A stretch of DNA of 29,038 nucleotides from positions 1 to 29,038 of the forward strand of contig JAGGUB010000032.1 of assembly GCA_021158725.1 (NCBI GenBank), written 5' to 3'. The notes under the pieces were generated by a model. The model worked only from the letters and a program-made list of their open reading frames with translations, was not told where the DNA came from and did no database searches. Numbering within the stretch: the stretch's first letter is position 1; each line of letters starts with the position of its first letter. Positions 15,881 to 23,312 of this stretch are shown piece after piece. The stretch comes from Caldifarciminota bacterium (GTDB lineage: Bacteria; Hydrothermota; UBA3073; NMUJ01). A program made the translations under genes and the position numbers.

Positions 15881-17799
15881 TTTAGCTCCTCCTTCAGTCT
15901 AACCCTAAGCACAAGGTATGCGTATCTGTAGCCAATGTAGTCGTTTGCAGTAACGGTGATGGTATCGGTTGCAGGTACATAAACCACAGGTATCACCATC
16001 ACGCTATCTTGCCTAAGTATCTGCTGAAGCATTGCTAACCGTTCATCGGTAAACTCCATCCTTATAGTTGTATCTACTGGCATGACCGCTACACCTCGTT
16101 CGTCGGTAGGTGCTGCTGGGATATGCACCTCTATATCGAGGCTATCTAACCGTATTGTGCTATGAAGTTCTATCGGGAAACGGTTTTCGATGCTGACCAC
16201 TGCTTCGACTGCTGTGATTTGATCCACACCTTCGATCCCCATCTCAGCATAGGTGGTATCCATGAACAAAGTATCCGGGGCTGTCAAAACAACCGTAAGT
16301 GGTGCTATGGATTCACCATACAGTTTCACCCAGCTATCGTACCATATTGCACCACCCTGTGGTGGCAAACCAACACGTGCACCCACTATTACTTCATGAG
16401 GCCGGAAATTAAGTATATCTGAGATATCACACTCTATAACCGATGTATCAGGCTGTGACGGGCTACCACGTGCTATCCTTCCCGTATATGAACGTATAAG
16501 CTCACCCTCATCACCTACAGCATTTACATCGATTTGCAAATCCGCATCAAATCCAACCGTGTTTATGAACACAAGCCTAAGGAGACTCGAACATAGGTTG
16601 AGGTGCTCCATCTCCGTGGGTAGGTCCAATTCTATAGTCTCAGGCGATGTAGCTTCCATTATCTCCTCAACAATTCTACCATATAGCCAATCAATATTTA
16701 GCGTATCGAAGTAAACATGAAGTCGAGTTGAAGAAGCTGCATCTATAGCTATTGGTATTTCTGGTATATTTAGCTCCATATAGAAATGCAACCTATTGCC
16801 CTCCGTCCTTAAATAAGTGTTATCCATGTCGAACCTAACACTATCTACCGGGGGTGTGAAATCAAACTCAAACCCTCTCGCCATCTCATACACATAAAGT
16901 GAACAACGAAAAGGTATATTCCACCCACTTTCGAGCTTCAACCCTCCACAACCTTTGCTTATATGTAGACTGTCTACAACAAACGGCAGGTCTGTAATCT
17001 CCACAAACCTATCATTACGTAATCTAAACGCAGTCGCATACCCGTAAATGTATGTGGCGACCAATGAATCGATCTTGAGTCTAAAAATTATCGAATCATC
17101 TCTGGATATACTTACTGATTGACCGTCGGTGCCGGGTGACTCCCAGCTTGCATTTATCTGCATGTATCTGGATAATTTCATATTCTCCACGTAGATGGTA
17201 TCCAACATACTATCATGGGCTCCAATATACATATATGAGAGTAGCAGCTGCTGTGGGTTATCAGGATTACCGAGCTCAAAATATATCGAATCGAATGGCA
17301 CCTCTGTATAGTTATGTATTGATATAATAATTTTGCCGGTCTCTAACATTATGGAATCCAACACATCGCCAACATCATGGTAAGACTCTACCTCGTTATA
17401 GAAGGGATCGATCGGTCCATAGTATGTGCTCTCAGGTAAACTATAGGGCAATATCTCTTGTAGTGTGAATTTAATATTGATTGGCTTCACCCCCGTGATT
17501 AAAAAATCTCTTAGACTCAACTCAGTATATCCTCTACGTTGATGTAAATTAAACGAATCTGAGAAGTTGAGCGACTCACGCGCTACTTCGAAATATACCT
17601 GTAGAATGGAATCATCTCCTACCCTTAAATAGTCCATATCCTCAATAGAGATACGAAAGCTGTCGGGCTCATGGAATATTGGTATAGTGAGTTGTGTTTC
17701 CAAATCCAATCTTTGTGGCCTCCTACAACTGGCCATGTATAAGCAACCGATTGTCATCATCACATATAGCCACAGCGTACTATAACTTCCTTTCTTCAT
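15877..17799 (-). CDS. Large putative lipoprotein, beta-rich, unknown function
   Basis: 640 residues, not recognised. N terminus MKKGSYSTLWLYVMMTIGCL then YMASC: a lipoprotein-type signal with likely acylated cysteine C25 (C19 is a second candidate). The body is acidic and almost all predicted strand. It contains at least three related segments of the type N-x-x-P/G-F-(D)-x-x-hydrophobic strand: IHNYTEVPFDSIYFELG (~160), LVFINTVGFDADLQIDV (~415) and VVSIENRFPIELHSTIRL (~550). These recall LEA14-like or other sandwich domains, but this is a weak resemblance. No enzyme motif is visible. Coupled by ATGA to the barrel gene and preceded by its own promoter. Confidence 0.72.
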   Translation of the reverse strand: MKKGSYSTLWLYVMMTIGCLYMASCRRPQRLDLETQLTIPIFHEPDSFRISIEDMDYLRVGDDSILQVYFEVARESLNFSDSFNLHQRRGYTELSLRDFLITGVKPINIKFTLQEILPYSLPESTYYGPIDPFYNEVESYHDVGDVLDSIMLETGKIIISIHNYTEVPFDSIYFELGNPDNPQQLLLSYMYIGAHDSMLDTIYVENMKLSRYMQINASWESPGTDGQSVSISRDDSIIFRLKIDSLVATYIYGYATAFRLRNDRFVEITDLPFVVDSLHISKGCGGLKLESGWNIPFRCSLYVYEMARGFEFDFTPPVDSVRFDMDNTYLRTEGNRLHFYMELNIPEIPIAIDAASSTRLHVYFDTLNIDWLYGRIVEEIMEATSPETIELDLPTEMEHLNLCSSLLRLVFINTVGFDADLQIDVNAVGDEGELIRSYTGRIARGSPSQPDTSVIECDISDILNFRPHEVIVGARVGLPPQGGAIWYDSWVKLYGESIAPLTVVLTAPDTLFMDTTYAEMGIEGVDQITAVEAVVSIENRFPIELHSTIRLDSLDIEVHIPAAPTDERGVAVMPVDTTIRMEFTDERLAMLQQILRQDSVMVIPVVYVPATDTITVTANDYIGYRYAYLVLRVRLKEELK

Positions 17800-17808
17800 A
17801 ACACCTTA

Positions 17809-17835
17809 AATATAAATCTAACTCATAGATGTAAA
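17809..17835 (-). promoter_or_regulatory. Promoter of the lipoprotein-barrel operon
   Basis: Minus strand: TTTACA (17835-17830), 15-base spacer, TATATT (17814-17809), 9 bases, ATG at 17799. AAGGTG lies between the -10 box and the ATG, 3 bases from it, too close for a normal ribosome site. Confidence 0.5.
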
Positions 17836-17855
17836 CGAAACTAAATGGATACTTA

Positions 17856-19547
17856 CTATATGTTGTGGATACGACCGTCCTTGAGTTCCAAGACACGATC
17901 TACCAACTTAAGTGTAGACTCATCATGCGTTATAATGAGTGCAGTTCGTCCCTTAAGCACCTCTTCAAGTGCAGCTTCTATCTTTTGAGCTGACTCCCTA
18001 TCCAGATATGCAGTTACTTCATCCAGTATCAGTATTTCAGGTTCCTTGTAAATAGCGCGTGCAAGTGCCAACCGTTGACGTTCACCCCCCGATAATGTAA
18101 CCCCCCTCTCCCCTATTATGGTGTTATAGCCATCCGGCAATTTACTTATGAACTCATCTGCATGTGCAAGTATAGCGGCACGTTTCACCCTTTTAATATC
18201 AACAGTAGGTTCGCCAAGCGCTATATTTTCTATAATAGTGGTATTAAATAGTATCGGTTCTTGGGTTACCACCCCTATGTGTTTGCGCCAACTCCTTAAA
18301 TCTATTTCACGTAGGTCGTGACCATCCACGATTATCCTACCATGTGTGGGTTCGTAAAACCCGAGCAACAAATCGACGATCGTGGTCTTACCCACCCCTG
18401 AGGTACCTATAATTGCTATCTTTTCACCTTTGTGGATACTAAAACTCACCCCCATCAATACATACTCTGTATCGTACGCAAAGTGTACATTATCAAACAC
18501 TATACATTCTTTAAGCCCACCCAATGGTATGCCACCGTGTGTACGTTCACAGGGTAACTCCATCACCCTATACACACGATCTGTGACATTTATTGCACGT
18601 TGTAGCAATGAATTAGCTTGTGCAACATTTCGTATTGGCTGTACGAGTGCCACAATTGCACCTATAAATAGTATGAATTCAGACGCTGTTAGTACATTTT
18701 TGATAAATATCGCGTATGCCCCCAATATCAACATTACTGCTATAGCTAACGCAAACATAAACTCTGCCAACGGTGTACCTATGAGACTTAAACGCTCAAA
18801 TTTCAACATAGTCCGCATATGGGCAAGCGTGAGCTCATCGAACCTACGCTTATCTTCGGCTTCTGCTGCGTATGCTTTTATCACCTTTATGCCACCAAAA
18901 GTTTCACTCAGTGCACGTGTCACCTTTGCCATCCTATTCTGTACGCGTTCGCTTTCATGCCGTAATTTCATACCCAACCGCTGTATGATGAAAAATATTG
19001 GCAAGAATATAGCCACTGTATATAAAAAGAGCGTAGGCGATAAATATATCGCTATCCCACTGTACACCAGTATAAGCATGGTCTCACGAATTATGGGCAA
19101 AAGTCCATCTTTTATACCACGTCTGATACCGTCAACATCACTCGTCGCCCTCGCTATTAGGTGACCTGAATGTTCTCTCACAAAGTATGACAACGGTAAA
19201 GCATGTATATGTGTATAAAGTTTATCACGTATCTCTTTGATGATACTCTCTTCCAGTTGTGCTCCAAGGTAACGCTGAGCATATCCCACAATACCACGTA
19301 ATAAGAAGATCACCACAATGAGGCCACTTATCAGAGTTACTGCCTGCATAGGTGTATACCTCAAAAAATACCGGTTAAAGTTACCAAGAATACCAGATGT
19401 TTGTGTATCCACACGAAATATGGAGCTCACCAGCGGCATTATCGCGGTTAAAGATATCCCAGATAGTACAGCGTATATGAGCATCAACAATAGTATCAAC
19501 AACAATCTACCCTTACGGGGTGACAAATGTCGTAGGATATATTTCAT
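17856..19547 (-). CDS. MsbA-like ABC exporter (half-transporter)
   Basis: 563 residues: six membrane helices (~1-310) fused to one nucleotide-binding domain. Walker A GTSGVGKTT (~383), Q-loop region VVTQEPILFN, signature LSGGERQRLALARAIY (~484), Walker B ILILDEVTAYLD (~505), H-loop IITHD. DEVTAYLD differs slightly from the common DEATSALD. It forms a homodimer; the MsbA/lipid-flippase type is likely in a diderm, but sequence cannot exclude a drug or peptide exporter. Starts inside the end of iorB (ATGA), last gene of the trxB-trxA-tlpA-iorB-msbA run. Confidence 0.88.
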   Translation of the reverse strand: MKYILRHLSPRKGRLLLILLLMLIYAVLSGISLTAIMPLVSSIFRVDTQTSGILGNFNRYFLRYTPMQAVTLISGLIVVIFLLRGIVGYAQRYLGAQLEESIIKEIRDKLYTHIHALPLSYFVREHSGHLIARATSDVDGIRRGIKDGLLPIIRETMLILVYSGIAIYLSPTLFLYTVAIFLPIFFIIQRLGMKLRHESERVQNRMAKVTRALSETFGGIKVIKAYAAEAEDKRRFDELTLAHMRTMLKFERLSLIGTPLAEFMFALAIAVMLILGAYAIFIKNVLTASEFILFIGAIVALVQPIRNVAQANSLLQRAINVTDRVYRVMELPCERTHGGIPLGGLKECIVFDNVHFAYDTEYVLMGVSFSIHKGEKIAIIGTSGVGKTTIVDLLLGFYEPTHGRIIVDGHDLREIDLRSWRKHIGVVTQEPILFNTTIIENIALGEPTVDIKRVKRAAILAHADEFISKLPDGYNTIIGERGVTLSGGERQRLALARAIYKEPEILILDEVTAYLDRESAQKIEAALEEVLKGRTALIITHDESTLKLVDRVLELKDGRIHNI

Positions 19548-20128
19548 AGCATGAATTTATTACCCAACTCGAACGCCTTCTTGTTAACATCTATGTAATT
19601 TTTCTTGATACGATTGCTAAGCGCATACATCCATGCCTCTTGTGGTAGTGGCAAGAAACGTGCCAACACACCCAATATGACCACGTTCAACGTACGTGGG
19701 TTACCGGCACGTTTCGCCAATTCCAGCCCCGGCAACAGATAAGCTTTATCAGCGTATTTCTTGACCTTATCCAATACATCATGAGGATACGTAAATTCAC
19801 CTGTAAGTACTGAGAGTGGCATCCATTCATAGTCATTTATCAGGCATATCCCCCCTCTACGTAAATATTTGAGTCCACGTAAGGCTTCGAGTTTCTCAAA
19901 TGCTACCAAGAAATCGGCTTCCCCCATCCCTATGAGTGGAGAGAAAACCTTGTCACCAAACCTTACCCCACTTTCGACACTACCACCACGTTGTGCCATA
20001 CCATGGACTTCACTCTTCTTAACATCATACCCCGCATACATCGCAGCTATTGCAAGTATATCACTGGCTACTAAGATACCCTGGCCACCGACTCCCGTAA
20101 ACATTACTGAATATAGCCTATCTGCCAT
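19544..20128 (-). CDS. iorB: Indolepyruvate:ferredoxin oxidoreductase beta subunit-like
   Basis: 194 residues, the usual IorB length, belonging to the 2-oxoacid:acceptor oxidoreductase gamma-type domain family. VMFTGVGGQGILVASDILA is the conserved N-terminal motif, SEVHGMAQRGGSVESGVRFG the second, and NPRTLNVVILGVLARFLPLP near the end is typical of IorB. In the two-subunit enzyme IorA holds thiamine diphosphate and the iron-sulfur domains, and oxidises aryl pyruvates to aryl-acetyl-CoA with ferredoxin. No iorA is present here. One base separates it from tlpA. A related gamma subunit of another 2-oxoacid oxidoreductase is the alternative. Confidence 0.85.
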   Translation of the reverse strand: MADRLYSVMFTGVGGQGILVASDILAIAAMYAGYDVKKSEVHGMAQRGGSVESGVRFGDKVFSPLIGMGEADFLVAFEKLEALRGLKYLRRGGICLINDYEWMPLSVLTGEFTYPHDVLDKVKKYADKAYLLPGLELAKRAGNPRTLNVVILGVLARFLPLPQEAWMYALSNRIKKNYIDVNKKAFELGNKFML

Positions 20129-20129
20129 G

Positions 20130-20615
20130 TTATTGAGGTTCTGAAGTTATAAGACTATCCAAGATGCTTGTTAGCGCATCCTCCATACCCGGGTAGAAGC
20201 CAACAAACTTCTTATGTATGAGGTTACCCCTACCCAATACATAAGTTGTAGGTATAGCCTTTATTTTATAGGTTTGGGCTACACGATTGGTGCCCATCAA
20301 AATGAGATAATTTATATCCATCTGCTGTACGAAATCGCGTACCCTGTCTTTTCTATCGGACACCGCTACCCCTATAACTACAACCCCCTTCTCCTTATAC
20401 TTATTCTGTATTTGCTTAAGATGTGGTATCTCTGCACGACATGGAGCACACCATGTAGCCCAAAAATCCAGCACAACAATTTTATCCCCATAATCAGCCA
20501 GCGAATGCTTATTACCCTGCAAATCCTCCAGTGTGAAGTTTGGTGCCTTTTTAGCTCCTTCACTCTTACAGTTTGTTACACCTATGACCATAATGAGTAT
20601 AGTTAGCCATCGCAT
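20130..20615 (-). CDS. TlpA/ResA-type thioredoxin-fold lipoprotein
   Basis: 161 residues from the chosen start. The frame extends to 20642, but ATG at 20615 overlaps the trxA stop as TGATG and gives a clean lipoprotein signal, MRWLTILIMVIGVTN then C16. The thioredoxin domain has FTLEDLQGNKHSLADYGDK, then VVLDFWATWCAPCRAEIPHL with CxxC at C56/C59, and the cis-proline strand AIPTTYVLG. TlpA/ResA proteins reduce periplasmic disulfides, for example in cytochrome c maturation. GGGGGAG lies just before the ATG, closer than ideal. Its position directly after trxA and trxB suggests a role in the same thiol system; the electron route across the membrane is not visible. Confidence 0.9.
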   Translation of the reverse strand: MRWLTILIMVIGVTNCKSEGAKKAPNFTLEDLQGNKHSLADYGDKIVVLDFWATWCAPCRAEIPHLKQIQNKYKEKGVVVIGVAVSDRKDRVRDFVQQMDINYLILMGTNRVAQTYKIKAIPTTYVLGRGNLIHKKFVGFYPGMEDALTSILDSLITSEPQ

Positions 20616-20941
20616 CACTCCCCCAGTATTTTGTCGAGCCATCTCGTAAGCTTATCCTTAGGTAATACTCCCACAATGCGATCAACCTCTTTACCAGCCA
20701 CAAACACAATAAGTGTGGGGATACTCTTTATTCCATATTTAAGTGTGATAGATTCATTCCCATCAGCGTTCAGCTTACAGAACTTTATCTTACCCTCGTA
20801 TTCGTTGGCAAGCTCCTCAAGTATAGGGGCGATCACCTTACAGGGTGGGCACCAAGGTGCCCAAAAATCTACCACCACAGGGAGTGTAGACTTTAAAACC
20901 TCCTCTTCAAAATTCTCGCTGTTTACTTCGATAGGTTCCAT
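20615..20941 (-). CDS. trxA: Thioredoxin with CPPC active site
   Basis: 108 residues, the standard thioredoxin length. VVVDFWAPWCPPCKVIAPIL holds the redox pair C31/C34, and SIPTLIVFVAGKEVDRIVG carries the cis-proline strand. The dipeptide between the cysteines is Pro-Pro instead of the usual Gly-Pro; this is the residue pair that tunes redox potential. The start lies 19 bases inside the end of trxB, so reductase and substrate are made together. No clear Shine-Dalgarno. Confidence 0.95.
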   Translation of the reverse strand: MEPIEVNSENFEEEVLKSTLPVVVDFWAPWCPPCKVIAPILEELANEYEGKIKFCKLNADGNESITLKYGIKSIPTLIVFVAGKEVDRIVGVLPKDKLTRWLDKILGE

Positions 20942-21858
20942 ATCTTTTCAATATACTGTTGTGCCATATATGCGGCAAGTGCACCATCACCCACTGCAGT
21001 AGCTATTTGGCGTAATACCTTACGACGTACATCACCTGCACCAAATACTCCTGGTATAGAGGTTTGCAAATTCTCGTCCGTCACTATATATCCTTCAGCG
21101 TCAAGTTTCACCTTACCACGTAGGAACTCAGTTATTGGCTTTAACCCCATATACACGAAGACTGCATCCGCTTTGATAATGTGTTCATCATTATTGACCA
21201 TATTTAATACACGTACGGCTTCCACTTTAGTGTCACCTTCTATGGCGATAACCTTATGATTTGTGAGTAATTCAATATTTGGCACATGTTTAACCCTATC
21301 CTGTAGGATTTTCTCGCCAGTAGGTTGCGGTAAAATCTCTATAATGGTCACCTTGTTGACAAATCTTGCAAGATATAAACTCTCCTGTAAGCCTGAACTG
21401 CCAGCACCTACCACTACAACATCCTTACCTTTGAAGAATGGTCCATCACATATTGCACAGTATGAAACGCCACGTCCACGTAGGGTAGCTTCTCCTGGTA
21501 CATTCAACCTGATAGGCTCGCATCCAGTTGCAATTATAGCTGCCTTACCTAAGTAAGTTTTGTCAGTGGTTACGAATTTTTTAACCTCCTCTTCTACATC
21601 AAATTCTATCACCTCTGTAGATGGTATGACCCTTACACCTAAGGATTCGACCTGTTTTTTTAGCCGCTCTGCAAGCTCAACCCCTGAAATACCTTCCGGG
21701 AAGCCCGGATAATTTTCGATCCTATCCGTAGTTGCTGCTAACCCACCAATCGCATGCTTTTCAAGTATCACGGTGTCTAATTTTGCCCTCCCTGCATAGA
21801 TACCAGCTGTTAAGCCTGCGGGACCTGCCCCCACTATGATAAGATCGACCTTTTCCAT
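20923..21858 (-). CDS. trxB: Thioredoxin reductase
   Basis: 311 residues from the ATG at 21858; a TTG two codons upstream (21864) is in frame but the promoter spacing favours the ATG. FAD site IIVGAGPAGLTAGIYAGRA at the N terminus, redox motif CAICDG (~134-137), NADPH site VVVVGAGSSGLQESLYLA, and the second FAD motif GVFGAGDV. It passes electrons from NAD(P)H to thioredoxin. The NADPH-binding loop cannot be assigned confidently to NADPH or NADH. First gene of the trxB-trxA-tlpA-iorB-msbA run. Confidence 0.96.
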   Translation of the reverse strand: MEKVDLIIVGAGPAGLTAGIYAGRAKLDTVILEKHAIGGLAATTDRIENYPGFPEGISGVELAERLKKQVESLGVRVIPSTEVIEFDVEEEVKKFVTTDKTYLGKAAIIATGCEPIRLNVPGEATLRGRGVSYCAICDGPFFKGKDVVVVGAGSSGLQESLYLARFVNKVTIIEILPQPTGEKILQDRVKHVPNIELLTNHKVIAIEGDTKVEAVRVLNMVNNDEHIIKADAVFVYMGLKPITEFLRGKVKLDAEGYIVTDENLQTSIPGVFGAGDVRRKVLRQIATAVGDGALAAYMAQQYIEKIWNLSK

Positions 21859-21866
21859 AGACAACT

Positions 21867-21893
21867 AAAATACTTGGTTTATGTATCTGTCAA
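21867..21893 (-). promoter_or_regulatory. Promoter of the trxB operon, probably leaderless
   Basis: Minus strand: perfect TTGACA (21893-21888), 15-base spacer, TATTTT (21872-21867), 8 bases, ATG at 21858. No Shine-Dalgarno. One of the strongest of the seven similar sites. Confidence 0.6.
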
Positions 21894-21915
21894 CGGGTGC
21901 TTATCGACTGTCAGC

Positions 21916-22881
21916 TTATAATTTTACCATAAACTTAGTGACTTCACTTGCCTGTAGCGGTTCAGTTACGAAGAAACTGCGGTTACCTCTTTTGTCCCAT
22001 ACTATCACACGACGTTCACCTTTCGCATAGCGTAGCAATATCCGCATAGCGAGTTGTAGATCCTCAAGCTTACCATGTCGTAACACCCCTATGGGTGCAT
22101 TATCGAGGGGTGTCCTTAGCAATACATCGTTCTCCTCGGCTAACTGTTCGAGTTTATTATTCTCGGAACGGTTACGTCCCAATATCAGTTTACTACCACT
22201 CGGTAGCCTAAAGTGGCGACCAAGTTTCAGTAATATCACATCTTTTACGGAAAGTTCGTCATACTCTATGGCATCTTTTACACGTTGTGAGAACCCCGGA
22301 TCCGTAAGCAGGCATCCACCTGCAGGTGCAGGAAACTCTTTTATACCGAATATCTTGGCCAACTCTTCCTGCATATAGCGGCCACGTCCTGATATTGCAA
22401 GCAAGCGATTTCTATCGAGTATACCTTTCTTTTCGGGTATAGTCTCCCACAGTAGCTTCTGTGAGAGCGGTCGTACAACCTTATTCTCCAACCCAGCACA
22501 CCGTTCTATATAACGCATAATGTGTCGCATCTGGGTCATCGGGCGTTGTCCCACGACCTCACCCGTAAATATAAAGTCATCTTCATCTTCCATAAACTGC
22601 TTAGCTTTAACCAACGTCATTATGCGACAGTCGATACACGGGTTCATCGTATCACCATAACCGTGGTTCGGCTGTTTAACGATCTCAACCATATCCTCAC
22701 TTACATCTATCACCTCAAGTGGTGCACCTAAATTTTCCGCATAATGTTTAACATCATCCACTCTCTGTGTCAAGAATACGTGCGTAAAGTGCACCAGCAG
22801 CACATCCACTTTCTGTACCATTATGAGTTTGGCAGCCAGCTGGCTATCGAGGCCACCCGAAAACAACCCTATCCCTCTCAT
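21916..22881 (-). CDS. PP-loop ATPase of the ThiI/MnmA type with NFACT-R-like tail
   Basis: 321 residues. GIGLFSGGLDSQLAAKLI is a PP-loop ATP-pyrophosphatase motif (SGGLDS, residues 8-13) as in tRNA thiolases. Candidate catalytic cysteines are C82 and C85 (NPCIDC) and C190 (AGGCLLTD); the last follows the MnmA/ThiI pattern. The C-terminal ~100 residues, beginning VILLKLGRHFRLPSGSKLIL and GRNRSENNKLEQLAEE, resemble the RNA-binding NFACT-R type domain known to be fused to such PP-loop proteins. Likely role: sulfur or similar modification of tRNA; target unknown. TAATG overlap with the EIIA-like gene. Confidence 0.82.
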   Translation of the reverse strand: MRGIGLFSGGLDSQLAAKLIMVQKVDVLLVHFTHVFLTQRVDDVKHYAENLGAPLEVIDVSEDMVEIVKQPNHGYGDTMNPCIDCRIMTLVKAKQFMEDEDDFIFTGEVVGQRPMTQMRHIMRYIERCAGLENKVVRPLSQKLLWETIPEKKGILDRNRLLAISGRGRYMQEELAKIFGIKEFPAPAGGCLLTDPGFSQRVKDAIEYDELSVKDVILLKLGRHFRLPSGSKLILGRNRSENNKLEQLAEENDVLLRTPLDNAPIGVLRHGKLEDLQLAMRILLRYAKGERRVIVWDKRGNRSFFVTEPLQASEVTKFMVKL

Positions 22882-23312
22882 TATATAGGTTGGGTTTCAA
22901 GAATCTTTTTGATCTGGCCCTCTGAACGCGCCCGTAATAGATTGAGCCTTACCGTCGGTTGTTGTATAAGCCGCAACAATCCCGCCAATGTATCCACATA
23001 TTTAGATCTATCATTCGATACCAATAGAAAGAAGATATATACCGGGCGACCATCTAATGCATCGAAGTCGATACCTTCCCTTTTTATGCCAACTGCTAAC
23101 CCTGTAGTTCTGGCATATGTACCCAAGTATCGAAGTATAGCTACACCTCTACCTGGAGCTTGTGACATGATCTTATTGCGTGCCAGGATCGCTTCCAATA
23201 TATTCTCGATATCTCCTATCTGTTGCATGGTTTCGAGTAATTCTCTCGCAATACTTGCCTTATCCGTACCTTTTAGATTGAGTATGATGTTGGATTCCGG
23301 GATCTGTAGCAT
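22881..23312 (-). CDS. PTS EIIA(fructose/Ntr)-like protein lacking the phospho-histidine
   Basis: 143 residues, the size of a PtsN/EIIA-fru domain. Matches the family along its length: SIARELLETM, ILEAILARNKIMS, GRGVAI, LAVGIKREGIDFDALDGRPV, YIFFLLVS, LAGLLRLIQ. In normal EIIA the motif is G-x-G-[VI]-A-I-P-H with the phosphorylated His. Here GRGVAI is followed by LRY, so the Pro-His pair is L60-R61. There is no histidine anywhere in the protein. It cannot take part in His phosphotransfer, so a regulatory, ligand-binding or partner role is more likely. TAATG overlaps on both sides, with hslU upstream and the PP-loop gene downstream. No PTS gene nearby. Confidence 0.85.
   Translation of the reverse strand: MLQIPESNIILNLKGTDKASIARELLETMQQIGDIENILEAILARNKIMSQAPGRGVAILRYLGTYARTTGLAVGIKREGIDFDALDGRPVYIFFLLVSNDRSKYVDTLAGLLRLIQQPTVRLNLLRARSEGQIKKILETQPI

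Noticed and set aside
18382..19164. 260-codon plus-strand frame opposite the ABC exporter
   Set aside because: Mirror of a clear MsbA-like coding region; composition (Ser/Asn/Ile-rich) is typical of antisense shadow, with no motif.
20616..20642. Longer start for the TlpA-like protein
   Set aside because: The extra nine residues would precede an otherwise normal lipoprotein signal; the TGATG junction with trxA supports the ATG at 20615.
22881..23312. EIIA-like gene as a pseudogene
   Set aside because: The reading frame is intact and full length, family core motifs are kept, and it is tightly coupled to both neighbours; only the phospho-histidine is gone.
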